Shown: positions 1 to 6,192, counted from the stretch's first letter. The stretch: 6,916 nt of DNA from Candidatus Omnitrophota bacterium (GCA_023247135.1 JAHFHB010000101.1:1-6916), one strand, 5' to 3'. Notes: a model not told the origin generated them from the sequence alone. Made by a program: numbers and translations.

Positions 1-1138
1 CTTTGGCGTGGCGGGATTTCAGCGCGACAAGATCAAGGCCGCCGCACTCGGGATCCGGCTTATCCAAACCGGCCGTCGGCGGCAGAAACTGCCGATCGAG
101 CGCCAGCAGGCACGCAATGGCCTCCACCGCGCCGGAAGCGCCCAGCATGTGCCCGGTCAACGATTTGGTCGAACTCATCGGCACGCGCTCCGTATCTCGG
201 CAAAAAACTTTGCGCATCTGCCCGGTTTCGTACAAATCCCCGGCTTGTGTCGCCGTTCCGTGCAAGTTCACGTAGCTGATGTCGCGCGGATTACGGCCGA
301 TTTTCGTCAAAAGATTTTTCACGGTGCGGCTCAACGCATTTTCCGCCGGATTAAAATGCAGCGCGTGGGTGCCGTCCGAACCGCAGGCGGCGCCCAGCAC
401 TTCACCGTAAATTTTGACTCCGCGCGCCTGCGCGCTTTCTAAAGATTCTAAAAACAAAATGCCCGCCCCTTCGCCGACTAAAAATCCGCTGCGCTCGCGG
501 TGAAACGGAAGCATCGGCCCTGCGGCCAAGGCGCCCATTTGATGATAGCCGGCAAGCATCAGCGGCACGATCGATGCATCGCTGGCTCCGGCCAGACAAT
601 AATCCGCCGCGCCGTCAGCGATCATGTGCGCCCCTTGTTCAATCGCCACGGTGCCCGTCGCGCAAGCAGCCACATAGCATTTGGCCGGCCCTTGAATTTT
701 CCAGCGGCGCGCGATCCATTGCGCCCCGAAGTTCGGCACAAGATTGGCATAAATGCGCGCGCCCAAAATCGCACTCGGCCGCAGGCGAAAACGTTCTTTG
801 AAGCGGTCGATCGTGTGAACGCCGCCCTTGCTGGAGCTTACGGAAAGTGCGATGCGATAAGGGTCAACCCGGGACGGATCAAAACCGGCGTTTTCAAAAG
901 CCTCGGCCGCGGCCCAGACCGCGTATTGAATGAAAGGGTCCAGTTGATGCGTGCCGTAGCGCCGGTCGTCAAAATTTTTAACTTCGTAGGCGCGTTTAAA
1001 CGGATGCTGCGCCGGATCGAAAGAAGTGATGGGGCCTGCGCCGGAAACGCCGCCTTCCAGACTTTTAGAAAATGCGGCCACCCCGATGCCAATCGGGCTG
1101 ACGACTCCCATGCCAGTCACGACCACGCGCTTTTTCAT
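1..1138 (-). CDS. FabF-like beta-ketoacyl-ACP synthase, C-terminus cut by window edge
   Basis: This is a thiolase-fold condensing enzyme that would extend acyl-ACP with malonyl-ACP in the cytoplasm. The frame stays open from ATG at 1138 to the left edge (379 codons). KAS I/II proteins are about 410 residues, so roughly 30 are missing, including the C-terminal GFGGTN-type motif. Seen directly: N-terminal RVVVTGMGVVSPIG; nucleophile Cys159 in AACATGT; His293 in NLHGTAT; Lys325 and His330 in STKSLTGHMLGASGAVE. The catalytic Cys-His-His set is therefore complete, so this is not a chain-length factor. Oddities: the segment before VGEGAG is several residues shorter than in typical FabF, and the usual PFDxxRDG reads PFHRERSG (residues 211-218). 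The family start MKKRVVVTG fixes the ATG; an in-frame TGA lies 21 bases upstream. No clear Shine-Dalgarno is visible. It is last in the visible run, 63 bp after bioB. It could be housekeeping FabF or a specialised KAS, for example for a pimeloyl precursor. KAS family is certain; the exact role is not. Confidence 0.9.
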   Translation of the reverse strand, partial: MKKRVVVTGMGVVSPIGIGVAAFSKSLEGGVSGAGPITSFDPAQHPFKRAYEVKNFDDRRYGTHQLDPFIQYAVWAAAEAFENAGFDPSRVDPYRIALSVSSSKGGVHTIDRFKERFRLRPSAILGARIYANLVPNFGAQWIARRWKIQGPAKCYVAACATGTVAIEQGAHMIADGAADYCLAGASDASIVPLMLAGYHQMGALAAGPMLPFHRERSGFLVGEGAGILFLESLESAQARGVKIYGEVLGAACGSDGTHALHFNPAENALSRTVKNLLTKIGRNPRDISYVNLHGTATQAGDLYETGQMRKVFCRDTERVPMSSTKSLTGHMLGASGAVEAIACLLALDRQFLPPTAGLDKPDPECGGLDLVALKSRHAK

Positions 1139-1148
1139 GAGTCGCGCA

Positions 1149-1181
1149 CACAAGCTTCATCGAGCCGGCTTGTGCCGCTCG
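1149..1181 (-). promoter_or_regulatory. Two mutually exclusive hairpins in the bioB-ketoacyl synthase gap
   Basis: The 63-bp gap holds two inverted repeats that share sequence. One pairs 1149-1155 with 1168-1174 (CACAAGC / GCTTGTG, 7 bp, 12-nt loop). The other pairs 1161-1165 with 1177-1181 and 1167-1169 with 1174-1176 (8 bp with one bulge, TTGT loop on the plus strand). Only one can form at a time. On the minus strand no T-run follows, so neither is a standard intrinsic terminator for this operon. They may affect translation or stability of the downstream gene, which lacks an obvious Shine-Dalgarno, or may be chance. Confidence 0.3.
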
Positions 1182-1201
1182 TGCTGAGAATCTTTTTTCC
1201 G

Positions 1202-2272
1202 TTAAGACTTTGCTCCAAGAGAACCTTGGCTTTGAGGGACTGCGTCCGCTTCCCGGGGACGGCTCGGCTGAAAACCCGCGCGTTTCAGCATTTCGAAATC
1301 TTTTTGAATCGGATTGCCTTCGGTCGTCAGATAACCGCCGATAATCAGTCCGTTGGCTCCGCCCTGCAGCGCTTTTTCCTGATACTCGTCACCGAGCGCC
1401 GTTTCGCGGCCGCCGGCCAGCTTGATGTTGGCGCGCGGGTGAATAAAACGGTACACCGCAATCGTTTTGACCATGTCCATCGGATCTGCCGGCGGCACAT
1501 TTTCAAGCGGCGTGCCCGGCCGCGGATTGAGCACGTTCATCGGCAGACAATGGGGCTGGTACGGCTTGAGCTCAAACGCCAGGCTCACACGGTCTTGGGC
1601 CGTCTCGCCCATCGCAAGAATTCCGCCCGAACAAATTTCCATACCGCCTTCCTGTAAAAGCCGCAGCGTTTCCAGGCGTTTGTCGTAGGAATGCGTGGTG
1701 ACGATTTTGGGATAAAACTCGCGCGAGCTTTGCAGATTGCTGTTAAAGCGGCGCACGCCCGCTGCCTTTAATCGCTGAACTTTCCCGGCGCTCAAAAATC
1801 CGAGCGATCCGTCAAGATTCAGTTTTGTTTCTTTCTGCAGACGCTGATAAATTTCGATGATTTTTTCGAATTCCTCATCGCTGAGTTCCCCGCCGCTTGT
1901 GACCACGCAAAAATTATGCGCGCCTTTGCGCTCGAATTCCTTGGCAGCTTTCACGACTTCTTCGACCGGCATCAGCTGGTAGCGGTCCACGCGCGTTTCA
2001 AATCGCACCGACTGCGCGCAAAATCCGCAGTCTTCGCCACATAAATAGCTTTTCGCGTTCAACAATGAGCACAAGCCCGGCGTATCGGAATTAAAATGAA
2101 AGGTCATTTCCCGCGCCGCTTCCAAAAGCACGTCCACAAGCTGGGGGTCGCGCAGTTCGATCAAGGCCAGCGCTTCTGCAAAGGTAATTTCGCCGCCCTG
2201 CATGACGCGGTCTTTGAGCGCCAGAATATCCGCGCCCGTCAGCGGCGTGCTGTCTTTTACGGAAGGGGTCAT
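1202..2272 (-). CDS. bioB: Biotin synthase, radical SAM, with altered auxiliary-cluster ligands
   Basis: BioB inserts sulfur into dethiobiotin, the last step of biotin synthesis. The chosen ATG (2272) gives 356 residues and has AGGAG five bases upstream; an upstream GTG at 2287 is the alternative. Numbering below uses the ATG. The radical-SAM motif CxxxCxxC is Cys78, Cys82, Cys85 in a typical BioB context (NAKSYLCGEDCGFCAQS). Other family landmarks are VVTSG, TTHSYDKRLET, ICSGGI and AGGRE. By residue-by-residue comparison with E. coli BioB recalled from memory, the [2Fe-2S] ligands Cys97 and Cys188 correspond to Cys122 and Cys214. Cys128 aligns with Asp154 (LDGSLGFLS against CMTLGTLS), and Arg260 aligns with Lys284 (IKLAGGR against VRLSAGR). 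E. coli YNHNLDTS, with Asn153 and Asp155, reads FNSNLQSS here (Asn179, Gln181). An extra Cys68 sits just before NAKS, as in many anaerobe BioBs. The C-terminus is a short polar tail. It lies 18 bp after the sulfur carrier gene. Family assignment is secure; the cluster type is inferred. Confidence 0.95.
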   Translation of the reverse strand: MTPSVKDSTPLTGADILALKDRVMQGGEITFAEALALIELRDPQLVDVLLEAAREMTFHFNSDTPGLCSLLNAKSYLCGEDCGFCAQSVRFETRVDRYQLMPVEEVVKAAKEFERKGAHNFCVVTSGGELSDEEFEKIIEIYQRLQKETKLNLDGSLGFLSAGKVQRLKAAGVRRFNSNLQSSREFYPKIVTTHSYDKRLETLRLLQEGGMEICSGGILAMGETAQDRVSLAFELKPYQPHCLPMNVLNPRPGTPLENVPPADPMDMVKTIAVYRFIHPRANIKLAGGRETALGDEYQEKALQGGANGLIIGGYLTTEGNPIQKDFEMLKRAGFQPSRPREADAVPQSQGSLGAKS

Positions 2273-2277
2273 GGTGT

Positions 2278-2282
2278 CTCCT
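2278..2282 (-). promoter_or_regulatory. Shine-Dalgarno that decides the bioB start
   Basis: AGGAG on the minus strand lies five bases before ATG 2272. The alternative GTG at 2287 lies four bases from the stop codon of the preceding gene (2291-2293) and would place this AGGAG inside the coding sequence, so ATG 2272 is preferred. Confidence 0.7.
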
Positions 2283-2290
2283 GCCACGGT

Positions 2291-2566
2291 TCAGCCCCCG
2301 GCAATGGCGGGCACAATCGAAACTTCATCGCCGTCTTTAAGTGGGGTTTCTTCTTTGCTCAAAAACCGGATGTCTTCCTCGTTCAAATAAATATTCACGA
2401 AGCGCCGCACCTTGCCGGTGGAATCGCAAAGACGCTCCTTCATACCCGGATAATTTTTTTCAAGCGTGTCGAGCAAATCCTGAATGCTTGAAGCCTGCAC
2501 GCTGACTTCGCCTTTGCCTTCCGCCAGTTTCTGCAAGGGGGTAGGAATTCTGACTTTCACCGCCAT
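2291..2566 (-). CDS. MoaD/ThiS-family ubiquitin-like sulfur carrier, CysO-like
   Basis: A small beta-grasp protein of 91 residues, the usual length for the family. It ends in Ala-Gly-Gly, the tail that an E1-like enzyme adenylates and converts to a thiocarboxylate; nothing follows the Gly-Gly, so no trimming is needed. The pattern resembles mycobacterial CysO from memory more than MoaD or ThiS: VRIPTPLQKL near the N-terminus, a central RFVNIYLNEEDIRFL (compare RFVNIYVNDEDVRF) and a C-terminal DGDEVSIVPAIAGG (compare ILPAVAGG). In mycobacteria CysO-thiocarboxylate feeds CysM and the CysO-Cys adduct is opened by the JAMM peptidase Mec. Neither Mec nor an E1 enzyme is in this window. The gene has a strong ribosome site (AAAGGAG at 2573-2579, six bases before ATG), starts 21 bp after thrC and ends 18 bp before bioB. 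The client could be CysK, ThrC, BioB or an enzyme elsewhere; the sequence does not decide. I leave the symbol blank because the partner is unknown. Confidence 0.88.
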   Translation of the reverse strand: MAVKVRIPTPLQKLAEGKGEVSVQASSIQDLLDTLEKNYPGMKERLCDSTGKVRRFVNIYLNEEDIRFLSKEETPLKDGDEVSIVPAIAGG

Positions 2567-2587
2567 GATGCGCTCCTTTATTTGAAT

Positions 2588-3835
2588 TTAAACCTTCACG
2601 CCGGGCCGCTTCATCACGGCCTCTTCAAAAGAAGACAGGTTGGGTTCAATCCTCACGGCCTCGCCGACCGCATTCTGAATCGCTTCCTGAGTCTTAAGGC
2701 CGTTGCCCGTGATCGCCAGCACCAGCGATTCGTCGCGTGGAATGCGGCCCTGCTCGATCAGTTTTTTGGCACACGCGACTGTCACGCCGCCCGCCGTCTC
2801 CGTAAAAATACCTTCGGTGCAGGCCAAAAGTTTGATGCCTTCGCGAATTTCATCGTCCGTCGCCTTGGCCGCAAAGCCGCCAGATTGCATGACGACATCC
2901 TTGGCATAGTAGCCATCGGCCGGATTTCCGATCGCCAAAGATTTCGCGATGGTTTCGGGTTTCACCGGCCGGATGGTGTCGGATTTGCTGACAATCGCAT
3001 CGGCAATCGGCGAACAGCCTTCCGGCTGAGCACAGTGAATGCTGGTGTTCAATTTTTCTTTCAGAATGCCCAGTTTTTCGAATTCCTGAAATGCTTTCCA
3101 GATTTTGGTGATCAGCGAACCGCTCGCCGCCGGCGCAACTACATGCCGCGGCGCACGCCAGCCAAGCTGTTCGGCGATTTCAAAACCCAGCGTCTTGGAA
3201 CCTTCGGCGTAATATGCGCGCAGGTTAATATTGACAAAGCCCCAGGCATATTTCGACGCGATTTCTGAACACAAACGATTCACTTCATCGTAGTTCCCGC
3301 TGACCGCGACAAGATTCGGCGCATAAACCAGTGAACCGATAATTTTGGCGCGTTCTAAATTCGCCGGAATAAAAATGTAGCGTTTGAATCCGGCCCAGGC
3401 CGCATTGGCCGAAACGGAATTGGCCAGGTTGCCGGTCGACGCGCAGGCCACGGTGTCAAAGCCCAATTCGCGTGCGCGCGAAAGCGCCACGGCCACCACG
3501 CGGTCTTTGAAAGACCAGGTCGGGTGGCAAACCGAATCGTCCTTAATGTAAAGTTCACGCACGCCCCACTCCCGCGCTAGCCGGTCGGCTTTCACAAGCG
3601 GGGTAAAGCCCGAATAAAATCCTGCCGTCGGTTCGCCGTCGATCGGTAAAAGTTCGCGGTAGCGCCAAAGGCTTTTGGGGCCTTTTTCGATTTTTTCGCG
3701 CGTCAGCACTTGCTTAATGCCGTCGTAATCGTACGCCGCTTCCAGCGAGCCGAAGCAGTACTCGCAGACATAAATGGCTTCTTTGGGATATTCGCGCGCG
3801 CATTCGCGGCAGCGCAGCCCTTTCAAAAATGACAT
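2588..3835 (-). CDS. thrC: Threonine synthase with N-terminal zinc-ribbon-like segment
   Basis: A fold-type II PLP enzyme converting O-phospho-L-homoserine to threonine. ATG 3835 gives 415 residues and is preferred to ATG 3868: AGGAAGG (3844-3850) lies eight bases upstream and the cysK overlap disappears. Residues 9-27 hold two Cys pairs (Cys9/Cys12 and Cys24/Cys27), a probable zinc-ribbon found in this subclass of threonine synthases. The PLP-binding lysine is Lys110 in PTWSFKDR. Residues 132-140 are ASTGNLANS, residues 234-241 are APAASGSL (glycine-rich cofactor phosphate loop), residues 342-352 are GIFTETAGGVT and residues 376-381 are TGNGLK. The sequence looks intact. It follows cysK, another fold-type II PLP gene, and precedes the sulfur carrier by 21 bp. 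I recall a MoaD/ThiS-like gene next to thrC in other genomes, but cannot verify that here. Cysteine synthase or threonine dehydratase are less likely because the SFKDR context and TETAGGVT segment are threonine-synthase-like. Confidence 0.93.
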   Translation of the reverse strand: MSFLKGLRCRECAREYPKEAIYVCEYCFGSLEAAYDYDGIKQVLTREKIEKGPKSLWRYRELLPIDGEPTAGFYSGFTPLVKADRLAREWGVRELYIKDDSVCHPTWSFKDRVVAVALSRARELGFDTVACASTGNLANSVSANAAWAGFKRYIFIPANLERAKIIGSLVYAPNLVAVSGNYDEVNRLCSEIASKYAWGFVNINLRAYYAEGSKTLGFEIAEQLGWRAPRHVVAPAASGSLITKIWKAFQEFEKLGILKEKLNTSIHCAQPEGCSPIADAIVSKSDTIRPVKPETIAKSLAIGNPADGYYAKDVVMQSGGFAAKATDDEIREGIKLLACTEGIFTETAGGVTVACAKKLIEQGRIPRDESLVLAITGNGLKTQEAIQNAVGEAVRIEPNLSSFEEAVMKRPGVKV

Positions 3836-3843
3836 GCTTAGAC

Positions 3844-3850
3844 CCTTCCT
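3844..3850 (-). promoter_or_regulatory. Shine-Dalgarno of thrC overlapping the cysK stop codon
   Basis: AGGAAGG on the minus strand, eight bases before ATG 3835, shares bases with the cysK stop codon (TAG, 3849-3851). Ribosomes finishing cysK would be well placed to restart on thrC. This supports the shorter thrC start over ATG 3868. Confidence 0.65.
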
Positions 3851-4808
3851 AAACTTTGAACGCTTCATCCATGCTGAGGTACCGCTCGCCCGTGTCGCAG
3901 ATCACAGTCACCACATTTTTCCCGGGCCCAAGGTCGCGCGCCACTTGCAGGGCCGCCCAGACATTCGCGCCGGTGGAAATTCCGCACAAAATCCCTTCCT
4001 TTTCGGCAAGCTCAAGCGCGGTTTTCCAGGCCGGTTGATCTTCCACCTGAATCACCTGATCCAGCACGCCGCGATTGAGCACCTCAGGAACGAAACCGGC
4101 ACCGATGCCCTGAATCTTGTGCTTGCCGGGAGCGCCGCCTGAGAGCACCGGCGAAGTCTTGGGTTCTACGGCCACGATTTTTACTTTCGGGTTACGTTTC
4201 TTGAACACTTCCCCGCAGCCCGTCACCGTTCCACCTGTTCCCACGCCGGACACAAATGCATCCACGCGCCCATCCAGCGCCTCCCAGATTTCCTCCGCCG
4301 TAGTTTCGCGATGAATTTTAGGATTGGCCGGATTGGCAAACTGCTGCGGCATAAAACTGTTGGGGTTCTGCTTGGCGATTTCTTGCGCCTTGGCGATGGC
4401 GCCCTTCATGCCTTCCGCACCCGGCGTCAGCACCAGTTCCGCGCCATAGCGTTTAAGCAAGTGCCGCCGCTCCACGCTCATCGTTTCAGGCATCGTTAAA
4501 ATAAGTTTGTAGCCTTTGACCGCACACACGAGCGCCAATCCGATTCCCGTATTGCCGGAAGTCGGTTCTACAATCACGGTGTCTTTTTTAATAAGGCCTT
4601 TTTGTTCCGCATCCTGGATCATGCTGAAACAAATGCGGTCCTTCACACTTCCGCCCGGGCTCATGGATTCAAGCTTGCCGTAGACCGTCGCCATGCTCTG
4701 ATCGGTAAGCTTGTTCAAACGCACCAGGGGCGTATTACAAATAAGATCTAAAACGTTGTTCGCCACAAGCGGCTTGGTTCGGGTTTTGGGTGTTTGCGTC
4801 GTGCTCAT
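3849..4808 (-). CDS. cysK: Cysteine synthase (O-acetylserine sulfhydrylase)
   Basis: A cytoplasmic PLP enzyme that replaces the acetyl group of O-acetylserine with sulfide to give cysteine. The 319 residues match the usual CysK length. Seen: CNTPLVRLNKL near the N-terminus; PLP lysine Lys56 in SPGGSVKDRI; the substrate loop PTSGNTG at 82-88; the cofactor phosphate loop GTGGT at 190-194; KIQGIGAGFVP at 231-241; GISTG at 276-280; and the terminal CDTGERYLS at 304-312. These are CysK-type signatures, so O-acetylserine and free sulfide are the expected substrates; CysM or a CysO-dependent O-phosphoserine enzyme cannot be excluded because a CysO-like gene lies two genes downstream. A strong ribosome site (GGAGG, 4814-4818) lies five bases before ATG. 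It starts 39 bp after cysH, in a gap containing a perfect palindrome, and consumes the product of the sulfate-reduction branch encoded just upstream. Confidence 0.95.
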   Translation of the reverse strand: MSTTQTPKTRTKPLVANNVLDLICNTPLVRLNKLTDQSMATVYGKLESMSPGGSVKDRICFSMIQDAEQKGLIKKDTVIVEPTSGNTGIGLALVCAVKGYKLILTMPETMSVERRHLLKRYGAELVLTPGAEGMKGAIAKAQEIAKQNPNSFMPQQFANPANPKIHRETTAEEIWEALDGRVDAFVSGVGTGGTVTGCGEVFKKRNPKVKIVAVEPKTSPVLSGGAPGKHKIQGIGAGFVPEVLNRGVLDQVIQVEDQPAWKTALELAEKEGILCGISTGANVWAALQVARDLGPGKNVVTVICDTGERYLSMDEAFKV

Positions 4809-4830
4809 AAAATCCTCCCGGTCTTTTTCG

Positions 4831-4842
4831 TTGAACGTTCAA
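4831..4842. promoter_or_regulatory. Perfect 12-bp palindrome between cysH and cysK
   Basis: TTGAACGTTCAA is its own reverse complement and lies in the 39-bp cysH-cysK gap. With no loop it suits a dimeric DNA-binding protein better than an RNA hairpin. Eight of its bases (ACGTTCAA) recur at 6240-6247 over the main predicted promoter. No -35/-10 pair was found in the gap itself. It could be a regulator site, an internal pause site or chance. Confidence 0.35.
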
Positions 4843-4847
4843 ACTTG

Positions 4848-5609
4848 TCAGATATTCTCTGAATTGTCCGGCGCCACAGCCGGCTTTTCTGCTTCTTCAG
4901 GACGCTTTACTTCTTTAAAGGTATGAATACCGCATTCTTTCTTGGCGCGGCCCGCCCAGCGGCCGGAACGCTCATCGTCCCCGGCCTGAATCGGCCGCGT
5001 GCATGGCCAGCATCCTATACTCAAATACCCTTTTTCGTAAAGAGGGTGCTGCGGGATCTGGTGTTCCTTCAAATACCACCAGGTTTCGCGCGAAGTCCAC
5101 ACCGCCAGCGGGCTGATTTTATAACGGTCGCCCTCATAATACTCCAGAATCCGCACGGTTTTCCTAAAATCCGTCTGATTACGGCGAATGCCGCTCATCC
5201 AGGCATCATAATCATTCAACGCCGCATCCAGGGGTTCGACTTTGTTGACCTGACAGCACAGGTCGGGGTTTTTTTCATAAGGCACCCCCGCGTGATCTGT
5301 CACAAGCTTTTGCCGGCGCGCCGGATCGGCCCGCAAATCTCTGACGCGAGTAAGCCCAAACTGTTTGATCAACGCATTTTTATATTCCAGCGTTTCCGGA
5401 AAATGATAGCCCGTTTCCAAAAAAAGCACGGGCACATCCGGGCGAACGCGGCTGACCAAGTGGAGCAATACACCGCTTTCGGGACCGAACGACGACGTCA
5501 TGGCCAGCTTTGGGTAGAACTGATCGACCGCCCAGCGGATTATTTCCGCGGGCTGCATGCGCTCAAACTGTTCGTTGAGCTTGTCGAGGTCGAACTGTTT
5601 TTGGGTCAC
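4848..5609 (-). CDS. cysH: Iron-sulfur APS/PAPS reductase (assimilatory)
   Basis: CysH reduces activated sulfate (APS or PAPS) to sulfite with electrons from thioredoxin or glutaredoxin. The 253-residue protein carries the full iron-sulfur signature: Cys118-Cys119 in DLCCQVNKVEPL and Cys200/Cys203 in IGCWPCTRP, which ligate a [4Fe-4S] cluster in APS reductases, plus the catalytic C-terminal Cys226 in KKECGIHT. The nucleotide-binding SSFGPESG segment (residues 39-46), FLETGYHFPET (residues 63-73) and SGIRRNQT (residues 139-146) are also present. PAPS-specific enzymes of the E. coli type lack the two extra Cys pairs. There is no fused thioredoxin domain, unlike plant enzymes, and the tail after residue 230 is acidic and Pro-rich. 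GTG 5609 overlaps the cysC stop (GTGA) with no Shine-Dalgarno, so translation is probably coupled. Adjacency to APS kinase makes true substrate preference (APS, PAPS or both) uncertain. Confidence 0.93.
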   Translation of the reverse strand: MTQKQFDLDKLNEQFERMQPAEIIRWAVDQFYPKLAMTSSFGPESGVLLHLVSRVRPDVPVLFLETGYHFPETLEYKNALIKQFGLTRVRDLRADPARRQKLVTDHAGVPYEKNPDLCCQVNKVEPLDAALNDYDAWMSGIRRNQTDFRKTVRILEYYEGDRYKISPLAVWTSRETWWYLKEHQIPQHPLYEKGYLSIGCWPCTRPIQAGDDERSGRWAGRAKKECGIHTFKEVKRPEEAEKPAVAPDNSENI

Positions 5610-6187
5610 GGCTGTACAGCTTTGAGATAGCCAAGCGCTTCGAGCTTGCCGATAATCTTGGCCGCTGAAGCTTCCACTGATTCTTTTTCTGTTTCACAAA
5701 GAATATCCGGACGCTCCGGCTCCTCGTAGGGATCGCTCACGCCCGTAAAGTGCGGAATTTCCCCGGCCCGCGCTTTTTTATAAAGCCCCTTCACATCGCG
5801 CTTTTCACAAATCTCCACAGGCGTTTTGACAAACACCTCCACAAAACTGCCGATAAGCCGCCGGTTGGCCTCGCGGGCCTCGCGGTAGGGCGAAACCGCC
5901 GAAACCAACGTCAGCACTCCGTGCTTAGTGAGCAGCGCGCTGACAAATCCAATACGTTTAATGTTGGTATCCCGGTCTTCGCGGCTGAATCCGAGCCCCT
6001 TGCTGAGGTGCGTCCGAACCACGTCGCCATCCAACAGCTCGACAGGCAGGGATTGACGCACAAAATACCTTTCAAGCTCGCGGGCAATCGTCGATTTCCC
6101 CGAGCTTGGCAGGCCCGTCAGCCAGACGGTGACTCCCCGTAAAAGACGCCATTTTGCCGCAGGCAAATTCGTTTCTATTTTACTCAT
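5606..6187 (-). CDS. cysC: Adenylyl-sulfate (APS) kinase
   Basis: CysC phosphorylates APS at the 3' hydroxyl to give PAPS. The 193 residues are typical of a free-standing APS kinase rather than a fusion to ATP sulfurylase or CysN. Seen in order: P-loop GLPSSGKST at residues 25-33; DGDVVRTHLSKGLGFSREDR from residue 53, the APS-binding region; AVSPYREAR around residues 97-105, with Ser99 at the family's phosphoserine position; and the C-terminal lid region from Arg130 to Pro157 (VKGLYKKARAGEIPHFTG, then DPYEEP), which is highly characteristic. It is the first gene of the predicted operon, with a promoter about 60-85 bases upstream. No good Shine-Dalgarno precedes ATG 6187; the leader is very A+T-rich. 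The ATP sulfurylase that supplies APS is not in the window. Confidence 0.95.
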   Translation of the reverse strand: MSKIETNLPAAKWRLLRGVTVWLTGLPSSGKSTIARELERYFVRQSLPVELLDGDVVRTHLSKGLGFSREDRDTNIKRIGFVSALLTKHGVLTLVSAVSPYREAREANRRLIGSFVEVFVKTPVEICEKRDVKGLYKKARAGEIPHFTGVSDPYEEPERPDILCETEKESVEASAAKIIGKLEALGYLKAVQP

Positions 6188-6192
6188 ATCTT

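Noticed and set aside
1161..1198. Hairpin followed by TTTTTT on the plus strand, like a rho-independent terminator
   Set aside because: The T-run (1193-1198) starts 11 bases after the stem, and no plus-strand gene would use it. On the minus strand there is no T-run after the stem.
500..1657. Long open frame on the plus strand (385 codons)
   Set aside because: It lies antisense across the ketoacyl synthase and bioB, is rich in Arg, His and Ala with no recognisable domain, and both minus-strand genes have strong family motifs. It is a codon-bias shadow.
2273..2287. Upstream GTG start for bioB adding five residues
   Set aside because: ATG 2272 has AGGAG at five-base spacing; the GTG has no comparable site and would put that AGGAG inside the gene.
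2582..3268. Open frame on the plus strand, 228 codons, opposite thrC
   Set aside because: No family motif and basic, Phe/Arg-rich composition; thrC on the other strand is complete and well conserved.
3836..3868. Upstream ATG for thrC adding eleven residues and overlapping cysK
   Set aside because: The extra residues are basic and unlike the family N-terminus; ATG 3835 has a strong Shine-Dalgarno and begins just before the zinc-ribbon Cys pairs.
4923..5630. Open frame on the plus strand, 235 codons, opposite cysH
   Set aside because: Mirror of cysH codon positions with no domain signature.
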